Assembly (NCBI RefSeq): GCF_020073815.1
Contig: NZ_JAIQZJ010000001.1
Span: forward strand, 186,001-250,000
Reading direction: 5' to 3'
DNA from: Nocardioides mangrovi
GTDB lineage: Bacteria; Actinomycetota; Actinomycetes; Propionibacteriales; Nocardioidaceae
Length of the DNA stretch: 64,000 nt
Program-made: the position numbers and the translations under genes
Shown here: piece by piece, positions 57,823 through 64,000 of the stretch
Position numbering within the stretch: the stretch's first letter is position 1
Layout: each line of letters begins with the position of its first letter
Notes under the pieces: model-generated
Database searches by the model: none
Seen by the model: the letters and a program-made list of their open reading frames with translations, nothing else
Told to the model about the DNA's origin: nothing

Positions 57823-58896
57823 ATGCGAGTTCTGGTGGCGCCCGACAAGTTCGCCGGCACCCTCACCGCGGTCGAGGCCGCCCAGGCGATCGCGTCGGGG
57901 TGGGCCCGCCGCGCGCCGGCCGACGAGCTCGACCTCGCTCCGATGTCGGACGGCGGGCCGGGCTTCGTCGACGTCCTCCACGCCGCGCTCGGCGGCGAGC
58001 TGCTGGCGGTGACCGTCCGCGGCCCGCACGGCGAGCCGACCCCCGGCAGCGTGCTGCTGGTCGGGACGACGGCGTACGTCGAGTCGGCCCAGGCGTGCGG
58101 CCTGCACCTCACCGGCGCCGAGGGCGCCGAGACGGCGTCGTCGTACGGCGTGGGGGAGCTGGTGCGGTCGGCTGTCGAGGCCGGCGCCACCCGCGTGGTG
58201 GTCGGGCTGGGCGGCAGCGGCACCAACGACGGCGGCGCCGGGCTGCTGGCCGCCCTCGGGGCGACCGCCGACCGCCCGCTCGACGCGGGGCCCCTCGCGC
58301 TGGAGGGCGTCTCGTCGGTCGCGCTTCCGGCGGTGGGCGTCGAGCTGGTCGCCGCCTCCGACGTCGACAACCCGCTGACCGGGCTGTTCGGGGCCACCAA
58401 GGTCTTCGGGCCCCAGAAGGGGGTCGCCGAGGACCGGCTGCCCGAGCTCGACGGCCGGCTCGAGGAGCTCGCCGCCGCGACCGACCGGCGGACCGCCCTG
58501 GAGAAGGGCGCGGGCGCCGCCGGTGGGCTCGGCTTCGCGCTGCTGCTCCTCGGCGCCACCCGCGAACCCGGGATCGGCCTGGTCGCCGCCGCCGTCGGGC
58601 TGGCCGACCGGGCCCGCGCCGCCGACCTGGTGCTCACCGGCGAGGGTGCCTTCGACTTCTCCAGCCGCTCCGGCAAGGTGCCGTACGGCGTGGCCGAGAT
58701 CGCGGCCGAGGCGGTCCGCCCCTGCGTCGCGCTGGCGGGGCAGGTCCTGGTCGGCTCGCGGGAGATGCGGGCGCTCGGCGTGGAGTCGGCGTACTCCCTG
58801 GTCGACCTGGTGGGGGAGGACCGCGCGTTCGCCGACCCGGCCGGGTCGCTCGCGGACCTCGCGGAGCGCGTCGCCCGCAGCTGGTCCCGGGAATAA
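57823..58896 (+). CDS. Glycerate kinase
   Basis: A 357-aa type 1 glycerate kinase (GarK/GlxK family). 'VLVAPDKFAGTLTAVEAAQA' at the start, 'MSDGGPGF', 'VVGLGGSGTNDGGAGLLAAL' near residue 127 and 'LTGEGAFDFSSRSGKVPYGV' near 269 are family motifs. It phosphorylates glycerate, feeding it into glycolysis. CAGAAT (57811-57816) ends 6 nt before ATG 57823 and no ribosome binding site is seen, so it is leaderless in form. The stop is TAA, rare here. No other glyoxylate-pathway gene is nearby. Confidence 0.93.
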   Translation: MRVLVAPDKFAGTLTAVEAAQAIASGWARRAPADELDLAPMSDGGPGFVDVLHAALGGELLAVTVRGPHGEPTPGSVLLVGTTAYVESAQACGLHLTGAEGAETASSYGVGELVRSAVEAGATRVVVGLGGSGTNDGGAGLLAALGATADRPLDAGPLALEGVSSVALPAVGVELVAASDVDNPLTGLFGATKVFGPQKGVAEDRLPELDGRLEELAAATDRRTALEKGAGAAGGLGFALLLLGATREPGIGLVAAAVGLADRARAADLVLTGEGAFDFSSRSGKVPYGVAEIAAEAVRPCVALAGQVLVGSREMRALGVESAYSLVDLVGEDRAFADPAGSLADLAERVARSWSRE

Positions 58897-58956
58897 CCGC
58901 CCGTGTGCGACCATTGGAGCCAGTAACAGACCTCCGTCGACCTTGGGAGAACGCAC

Positions 58957-59319
58957 ATGACCGAGCAGGTCGAGACCACCACCGAGCGCCGTACCGACTC
59001 GATCAACCTGAGCTCCGTGGCCGCCTCGAAGGTGAAGAGCCTCCTCGAGCAGGAGGGCCGCGACGACCTGTCGCTGCGCATCTCCGTGCAGCCGGGCGGT
59101 TGCTCCGGCCTCCGCTACCAGCTCTTCTTCGACGAGCGCAGCCTCGACGGTGACGTCGTCACCGACTTCGACGGCGTGTCCGTCGTCGTCGACCGGATGA
59201 GCGTCCCCTACCTCAACGGCGCGATGATCGACTTCGTGGACTCGATCGAGAAGCAGGGCTTCACGATCGACAACCCCAACGCCACCGGCTCCTGCGCCTG
59301 CGGCGACAGCTTCCACTGA
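58957..59319 (+). CDS. erpA: Iron-sulfur cluster insertion protein, A-type (ErpA)
   Basis: A 120-aa A-type carrier. The three conserved cysteines are C49 ('QPGGCSGLRYQ'), C113 and C115 ('GSCACGDSF'). It receives a cluster from the Suf machinery and passes it to enzymes. The N-terminal 15 residues are an added acidic tail. GGGAG lies upstream of ATG 58957. nadA and hemW in this window encode possible clients, which is inference. The cysteine desulfurase at 60875 is close by but on the other strand. Confidence 0.94.
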   Translation: MTEQVETTTERRTDSINLSSVAASKVKSLLEQEGRDDLSLRISVQPGGCSGLRYQLFFDERSLDGDVVTDFDGVSVVVDRMSVPYLNGAMIDFVDSIEKQGFTIDNPNATGSCACGDSFH

Positions 59320-59339
59320 GCTGACCCAGAGCTGAACGT

Positions 59340-59377
59340 CGAAGGCCCCGCTCCGGCTTGCCGGAGCGGGGCCTTCG
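59340..59377. terminator. Terminator downstream of erpA
   Basis: A perfect 17-bp stem (59340-59356 with 59361-59377) closed by a CTTG loop, between erpA and the convergent small gene. GC-rich with no T tract, so it can serve both strands. Confidence 0.88.
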
Positions 59378-59387
59378 TGCGTTCAGG

Positions 59388-59594
59388 TCACTCCCCGTAG
59401 ATGGCCTGGGCCAGGCGGGCGGCGGCCTCGGGGACCTGGATGTCCCGCTTGGTCTGCTCGGCCGAGAGGTGGCGGGCGGCCGCGCTGAGCGGCCGGGTCA
59501 GGGCGGCCTGGACGGCGAGGCAGTCCGCGCCCATCTCGGCCGGGGTCGAGATCTCGTCGTACGCGAGGCGCTGGCCGGGGTGCGTGGAGGTCAT
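59388..59594 (-). CDS. Small conserved-looking hypothetical protein
   Basis: 68 aa, helical, with one Cys and no membrane segment ('AEMGADCLAVQAALTRPLSA', 'PEAAARLAQAIYGE'). Two features support a real gene: TAGCGT on the minus strand (59606-59601) ends 6 nt before ATG 59594, and the erpA terminator lies right behind its stop. It diverges from the PfkB gene. Family not recognised. Confidence 0.62.
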   Translation of the reverse strand: MTSTHPGQRLAYDEISTPAEMGADCLAVQAALTRPLSAAARHLSAEQTKRDIQVPEAAARLAQAIYGE

Positions 59595-59657
59595 GTCACG
59601 ACGCTAGGGGCTACTCGAAGGTAGTCCTACGGGTACCGATCGGTAGTCTTCCGTGTC

Positions 59658-60641
59658 GTGTCTCTGCTGATCGCCGGCTCCATCGCCACCGACCACCTGA
59701 TGAGCTTCCAGGGCAAGTTCCGCGACTCCCTCGTGGTCGAGCAGCTGGACAAGATCTCGCTGTCCTTCCTCGTCGACGACCTGGAGATCCGGCGCGGCGG
59801 CGTCGCGGCCAACATGTGCTTCGGCCTCGGCCAGCTCGGGCTGCGGCCGGTGCTGGTCGGCGCGGCCGGTGAGGACTTCGCCGACTACCGCTCCTGGCTG
59901 GAGCGGCACGGCGTCAACTGCTCGCACGTGCGGATCTCCGAGACCCGCCACACCGCGCGCTTCGTGTGCACCACCGACCCGACCGGTGCGCAGATCGCCT
60001 CGTTCTACCCCGGCGCGATGAGCGAGGCCCGGCTGATCGAGCTCGGCCCGGTCGTCGCCCGCGTGGGCGAGCCGGAGTACGTCCTCATCGGTGCCGACGA
60101 CCCCGACGGCATGCTCCGGCACACCGAGGAGTGCCGTCAGCGCGGCTACGCCTTCATCGCCGACCCGAGCCAGCAGCTGGCCTTCAGCGACGGGGAGCTG
60201 ATCCGCGACCTCATCGACGGTGCCGCGATCCTCTTCTCGAACGAGTACGAGTCGCACATGATCGAGCAGAAGACCGGCTGGACGGCCGACGAGGTCCTCG
60301 ACCGGGTCGGCGTGCAGGTCACCACCCTCGGCAAGGACGGCGTCCGGGTGCAGCGGCGCGGCGAGGAGCCGATCGTGCTCCCCGCCGCCAAGGACGTCTC
60401 CGCGGTCGAGCCCACCGGCGTGGGCGACGCCTTCCGCTCCGGCTTCCTGGCCGCGCTGGCCTGGGGTCTCGAGCACGAGCGGGCCGCGCAGGTCGGGTGC
60501 GTCCTCGCGGCGTACGTCGTCGAGACGGTCGGCACCCAGGAGTACACCTTCACCCCGGCGCAGTTCCTCGCGCGCCTCGAGCACTCGTACGGCGCGGACG
60601 CGGCCGCCGACGTGCAGCCGCACCTCAAGTCGCTCGGCTGA
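59658..60641 (+). CDS. PfkB-family carbohydrate kinase (adenosine kinase-like)
   Basis: 327 aa. The N-terminal 'GSIATDHLMSFQGKFRDSLV' and 'RRGGVAANMCFGLGQLG' near residue 46 are typical. The C-terminal signature 'EPTGVGDAFRSGFLAALAWG' near residue 253 has the catalytic Asp in 'GVGDAF'. The layout resembles actinobacterial adenosine kinase (AdoK-type), which phosphorylates adenosine or a related nucleoside; a sugar substrate is also possible. TAGTCT (59644-59649) ends 8 nt before GTG 59658, so it is leaderless in form. It converges on the TusA gene with a 3-base gap. Confidence 0.9.
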   Translation: MSLLIAGSIATDHLMSFQGKFRDSLVVEQLDKISLSFLVDDLEIRRGGVAANMCFGLGQLGLRPVLVGAAGEDFADYRSWLERHGVNCSHVRISETRHTARFVCTTDPTGAQIASFYPGAMSEARLIELGPVVARVGEPEYVLIGADDPDGMLRHTEECRQRGYAFIADPSQQLAFSDGELIRDLIDGAAILFSNEYESHMIEQKTGWTADEVLDRVGVQVTTLGKDGVRVQRRGEEPIVLPAAKDVSAVEPTGVGDAFRSGFLAALAWGLEHERAAQVGCVLAAYVVETVGTQEYTFTPAQFLARLEHSYGADAAADVQPHLKSLG

Positions 60642-60644
60642 CCG

Positions 60645-60878
60645 CTAGGGGCCGACCCGGCGCACCAGGTAGCGCCCCGTCGGGTCCTCGCCGAGGTAGT
60701 CCTGGCCGCGCATCCGGCACCACGCCGGGATGTCGGTGCGCGCCGCCACGTCGTCGGCCAGCACCGCGACCACCCCGCCGACGGGCACCTCGGCGTACCG
60801 CTTGCCGAGCTCGATGACCGGCAGCGGGCAGAGCAGCCCGCGGCAGTCGAGCTCGAGGTCGACGACCGGGTCGGTCAC
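60645..60878 (-). CDS. TusA/SirA-family sulfurtransferase
   Basis: 77 aa with the CPxP motif in 'DCRGLLCPLPVIELGK' (C12 and C17; C17-P-L-P is the sulfur-accepting site). TusA proteins accept persulfide sulfur from a cysteine desulfurase and hand it on for tRNA thiolation or cofactor synthesis. The GTG start (60878-60876) overlaps the stop of the cysteine desulfurase gene (GTGA), so the two are translated together, making a donor/acceptor pair very likely. An extra Cys lies in 'AWCRMRG'. Confidence 0.9.
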   Translation of the reverse strand: MTDPVVDLELDCRGLLCPLPVIELGKRYAEVPVGGVVAVLADDVAARTDIPAWCRMRGQDYLGEDPTGRYLVRRVGP

Positions 60879-61963
60879 AGGCCCACCTGCGTCCGGATGT
60901 CCCGGACGACCCCGGGCAGGGCCTCGAGGAAGCCCTCGACGGTCGCCGCGGTGGTGTCGCGGGTGAGCGAGACCCGCACGTTGCCGTGGGTGAGGACGCC
61001 CATCGCCTCGAGCACCCGGCTCGGTGTCAGGGTCGAGGCGGTGCAGGCCGAGCCGCTGGCCACGCCGTACCCGCGCCGGTCGAGCTCGGTCACGAGCGTC
61101 TCGCCGTCGACGTAGAGGCAGGAGAAGGTGACCAGGTGGGGGAGCCGGTCGACCGGGTCGCCGACCACCTCGACGTCGGGGACCTCGGCCGCGACCCGGG
61201 TCCGGACCAGGTCGACCAGCGCGTGCTGCCGCGCGTTGACCTCCTCACGCTCCTCGACGACCGCCCGCAGCGCGGCGGCCGCGGCCAGGGCGGCCGGGAC
61301 GTTCTCGAAGCCACTGGCGCGCTCGTCGATGCGGTCGTCGCCGGGGAAGGGGTTGAGCCACCGCGCACCCTTGCGCACCAGCAGCACGCCGACCCCGGCC
61401 GGTCCGCCCCACTTGTGGGCGGAGCCGGCCAGCGCGTCCCAGCGGTCGGGGAGGGGGAGCCGACCCATCGAGGCGCAGGCGTCGACGAAGAGCGGGACGC
61501 CGGCCGGGACCTCGGCGACCGGCTGGAGCGTGCCCACCTCGTGGTTGGCGCTCTGGACGGCGACCACCGACGCATCCGAGGGCGCGGTGGCGGGATCGAC
61601 GCGCCCGAGCCGGTCGACCGGCAGCTCGAGGGCCGCGCCGGCCCAGGTGGCGGCGTGCACGACCGCGGAGTGCTCCACGGCGGTGTGTGCGACCGGGCCG
61701 GGCCCGCGGCGCAGCCCGAGGAGACCGCGGTGGACCGCCTCGGTGCCGGAGGAGGTGAAGGTGACCTCGTCGGGGCGCACGCCCAGGCACTCGGCGACCA
61801 CGGCGCGGGCGTTGTCGAGCAGCAGTCGTGCGTCCCGGCCCGGTCCGTGGAGCCGGCGGGGGTCGGCGTACCCCCGGTCGTACGCCGCGAGCAGGGTCTC
61901 CCGAGCGGCCGGGTGCAACGGCTCGGAGGATGCGGTGTCGAGGTACGACGCGGCACTTCTCAC
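60875..61963 (-). CDS. Cysteine desulfurase
   Basis: A 362-aa class V aminotransferase-fold PLP enzyme, shorter than IscS. 'TFTSSGTEAVHRGLLGL' near residue 67, 'HTAVEHSAVVHAA', 'SANHEVGTLQPV' and 'AGSAHKWGGPAGVGVLL', with the PLP Lys near residue 184, are visible. The catalytic Cys is in 'ASGSACTASTLTPS' near residue 310. It takes sulfur from cysteine as an enzyme-bound persulfide, probably for the TusA protein encoded next. GTG 61963 is 6 nt from the minus-strand TAAGTT (61975-61970), so it is leaderless in form. It diverges from ctaC. Confidence 0.92.
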   Translation of the reverse strand: MRSAASYLDTASSEPLHPAARETLLAAYDRGYADPRRLHGPGRDARLLLDNARAVVAECLGVRPDEVTFTSSGTEAVHRGLLGLRRGPGPVAHTAVEHSAVVHAATWAGAALELPVDRLGRVDPATAPSDASVVAVQSANHEVGTLQPVAEVPAGVPLFVDACASMGRLPLPDRWDALAGSAHKWGGPAGVGVLLVRKGARWLNPFPGDDRIDERASGFENVPAALAAAAALRAVVEEREEVNARQHALVDLVRTRVAAEVPDVEVVGDPVDRLPHLVTFSCLYVDGETLVTELDRRGYGVASGSACTASTLTPSRVLEAMGVLTHGNVRVSLTRDTTAATVEGFLEALPGVVRDIRTQVGL

Positions 61964-62056
61964 AGTCGCAACTTACCGACACCCCAGCGGCTCATCAGGG
62001 GCACGGTTCCGATAGTGTGCGGCGTATCCGTGATCGTTGAGAGAGAGGCTCAGACG

Positions 62057-62983
62057 TTGAGTCTGCAAGTCCCCAGGCGCGCGGCCGGACGACCGGCCAC
62101 CCTCCGTCGGGTGAGCTCCATCGCCATGGCCCTCGTCGGCGTTCTGCTGCTGGCCGGCTGCTCGACCGACAACGAGTGGGAGCGCTTTGCGATGCCCGAC
62201 CCGGCGTCGGAGCAGGGTGAGCGCATCCTGAGCCTCTGGCAGGGCGCCTGGATCGCCGCGCTGGTCACCGGCGTCATCGTCTGGGGCCTGATCTTCTGGG
62301 CGATCATCAAGTACCGCCGTCGCAGCGACGACGAGATCCCGGTGCAGACGCGCTACAACCTGCCGCTCGAGATCTTCTACACGATCGCGCCGGTGATCAT
62401 GGTGATCGTGTTCTTCGCCCACACGGTGAAGACGCAGAACTACGTGCTCGACGACGACCGCCCGGTGGACAACACCATCGAGGTCGTCGGCCAGCAGTGG
62501 TCCTGGACCTTCAACTACGGCATCGGCGAGATGGACGCGTCGGCCAACGACGACGCCGCCGACGACAACTTCCCCTACTCGTCGTACGTCCACGACTCCG
62601 GCACGGGCTCGCACATCCCGATGCTCTACCTGCCGGTCGGCGAGACCACCCGCTTCAACCTGCACTCGCCCGACGTCATCCACGACTTCGGCGTCCCGGG
62701 CTTCCTGATGAAGATGGACGTCATCCCGGGCCGGGTGAACCACTACGAGATCACCCCGACCCGCAAGGGCGTCTTCAAGGGCAAGTGCTACGAGCTCTGC
62801 GGCACCTACCACTCCCGGATGCTCTTCGAGGTCCACGTGGTGAGCCCGGAGGAGTACGACCAGTACGTCCAGTCGCTCCAGGACGCCGGCGCCGAGAGCG
62901 ACCTGCCGCTCCTGGGCGGCGAGTACGCCAGCACCCAGGCCGGACTCGAGTCCGGTGACGAGTCCGAGGAGGGGGCGGAGTGA
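62057..62983 (+). CDS. ctaC: Cytochrome c oxidase subunit II
   Basis: 308 aa. A signal ending in lipobox 'LLLAGC', two membrane helices ('[20 protein letters not shown]', '[19 protein letters not shown]') and an outer cupredoxin domain. The CuA ligands are H in '[18 protein letters not shown]' and the Cys/His/Met set in '[12 protein letters not shown]'. It receives electrons from cytochrome c of the bc complex. TTG 62057 is chosen because GAGAGAGAGG lies 7-8 nt upstream; GTG 62030 is in frame but has no site. TAGTGT (62013-62018) is a possible -10. The stop overlaps the ctaD start. Confidence 0.94.
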   Translation: MSLQVPRRAAGRPATLRRVSSIAMALVGVLLLAGCSTDNEWERFAMPDPASEQGERILSLWQGAWIAALVTGVIVWGLIFWAIIKYRRRSDDEIPVQTRYNLPLEIFYTIAPVIMVIVFFAHTVKTQNYVLDDDRPVDNTIEVVGQQWSWTFNYGIGEMDASANDDAADDNFPYSSYVHDSGTGSHIPMLYLPVGETTRFNLHSPDVIHDFGVPGFLMKMDVIPGRVNHYEITPTRKGVFKGKCYELCGTYHSRMLFEVHVVSPEEYDQYVQSLQDAGAESDLPLLGGEYASTQAGLESGDESEEGAE

Positions 62984-64000
62984 CCGCCACAGCAGCTGCA
63001 CCCACTGGCACCCCGGCGCCGCGCAGGCCGCTCGGCGACCAGGTGGCCCGGATCCTCACCACGACCGACCACAAGCTGATCGGCAAGCTCTACCTCGGCA
63101 CCTCGTTCGCGTGGTTCCTGATCGGTGGCCTGATGGCCATGCTGATCCGCTCGGAGCTGGCCTACCCGGGCATGCAGGTCGTCAACGACGAGCTCTACAA
63201 CCAGCTCTTCACCATGCACGGCACGATCATGCTGCTGCTCTTCGCGACGCCGCTGTTCTTCGGCTTCGGCAACGTGATCATGCCGCTCCAGATCGGCTCG
63301 CCGGACGTCGCGTTCCCGCGCCTGAACATGTTCAGCTACTGGCTGTTCCTCTTCGGCGGCATCATCGCCGCCTCGGGCTTCGTGACCCCGCAGGGCGCCG
63401 CCGACTTCGGCTGGTTCGCCTACACGCCGCTCTCCGACGCGGTGCGCTCACCGGGGGTCGGCGGTGACCTCTGGATCATGGGCCTGTGGATGGCCGGTCT
63501 GGGCACCATCCTCGGTGCGGTCAACTTCATCACCACGATCATCTGCATGCGTGCGCCCGGCATGACGATGTTCCGGATGCCGATCTTCGTCTGGAACACC
63601 CTCGTCACCAGCCTCCTGGTGCTGATCGCGTTCCCGGTGCTCGCCGGCGCGCTGCTCTCGCTCGAGGCCGATCGCCAGCTCGGCGCCCACGTCTTCGACA
63701 CCGCCCACGGCGGCGCGATCCTGTGGCAGCACCTCTTCTGGTTCTTCGGGCACCCCGAGGTCTACATCATCGCGCTGCCGTTCTTCGGCATCGTCACCGA
63801 GATCCTGCCGGTCTTCAGCCGCAAGCCGATCTTCGGCTACGTCGGCCTGGTCGGCGCGACCCTCGGCATCGCGATCCTGTCGGTGGCCGTGTGGGCCCAC
63901 CACATGTTCGTCACCGGCGCGGTCGACCTGCCGTTCTTCTCCGGCATGACGTTCCTGATCGCGATCCCGACAGGCGTGAAGTTCTTCAACTGGATCGGCA
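62980..64000 (+). CDS. ctaD: Cytochrome c oxidase subunit I (3' end outside window)
   Basis: The first 340 codons of the heme-copper oxidase core subunit; the window ends inside the gene. GTG 62980 overlaps the ctaC stop (GTGA). Heme a ligand His in '[20 protein letters not shown]', the D-channel-type region after it, and the CuB site '[14 protein letters not shown]' with its His-Tyr partners are visible, as is '[10 protein letters not shown]' with the other two CuB His. It reduces oxygen to water and pumps protons. Subunit III and the cytochrome bc genes should lie beyond. Confidence 0.96.
   Translation, partial: MTATAAAPTGTPAPRRPLGDQVARILTTTDHKLIGKLYLGTSFAWFLIGGLMAMLIRSELAYPGMQVVNDELYNQLFTMHGTIMLLLFATPLFFGFGNVIMPLQIGSPDVAFPRLNMFSYWLFLFGGIIAASGFVTPQGAADFGWFAYTPLSDAVRSPGVGGDLWIMGLWMAGLGTILGAVNFITTIICMRAPGMTMFRMPIFVWNTLVTSLLVLIAFPVLAGALLSLEADRQLGAHVFDTAHGGAILWQHLFWFFGHPEVYIIALPFFGIVTEILPVFSRKPIFGYVGLVGATLGIAILSVAVWAHHMFVTGAVDLPFFSGMTFLIAIPTGVKFFNWIG

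Overview
The window is chromosomal backbone from a high-GC actinobacterium. The gene set (actinobacterial imuA'-imuB-dnaE2 mutasome, hrcA-dnaJ pair with CIRCE, PspA/HtpX/PspAB, DUF3097, DUF3043), the frequent GTG starts and the many leaderless-type promoters fit the Nocardioidaceae, probably Nocardioides or a close relative. That assignment is inference from gene content and style. I saw no rRNA, tRNA, CRISPR array, insertion sequence or prophage.

Region 1 (1-7133): the tail of an AraC-type regulator; a secreted PhoA-type alkaline phosphatase with an extra C-terminal domain; a four-gene minus-strand lipid-type catabolic operon (two SDR dehydrogenases, an acyl-CoA synthetase, a saccharopine-dehydrogenase-like protein) read divergently from a TetR regulator, with repeated operator-like sites between them.
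Region 2 (7134-20879): conserved housekeeping. leuS is preceded by an 11-residue leader peptide with three Leu codons and an intrinsic terminator. degV, comEA, comEC, holA, rpsT, an APH-like kinase, a TMEM175-type channel gene, lepA and a coupled GNAT/APH(6)/MOSC trio follow.
Region 3 (20930-28817): a long-chain acyl-CoA synthetase, then the SOS mutasome operon imuA'-imuB-dnaE2 under a LexA box lying between -35 and -10.
Region 4 (28818-38827): hemW, a TM2 protein, and a cyclic-nucleotide signalling island. The island holds a 1172-aa zinc-ribbon/adenylate-cyclase/AAA protein converging on a CRP-type regulator and on an MFS protein with a C-terminal cNMP-binding domain. A cytoplasmic GAF-subtilisin fusion is divergent from the MFS gene. 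DUF3097 and a small acidic protein follow.
Region 5 (38828-48435): two adjoining perfect 32-bp palindromes, an MBL hydrolase, a 72-aa protein made of four 16-residue repeats, an iron-box-linked DUF2470 protein, CIRCE-hrcA-dnaJ-rsmE, a repeat-rich intergenic region, an aldo/keto reductase, DUF3043, and the pspA-htpX-pspAB envelope-stress set.
Region 6 (48562-64000): a five-gene MacAB-like ABC efflux operon with two membrane-fusion proteins and a lipoprotein, a soluble GAF histidine kinase, nadA, a GNAT protein divergent from glycerate kinase, erpA, a small protein, a PfkB kinase, a TusA/cysteine-desulfurase pair, and ctaC followed by the first part of ctaD.

A unifying feature is promoter style. 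About eighteen genes have a TANNNT-like -10 hexamer ending 5-8 nt before the start codon and usually no Shine-Dalgarno sequence, which suggests that leaderless transcripts are common here.
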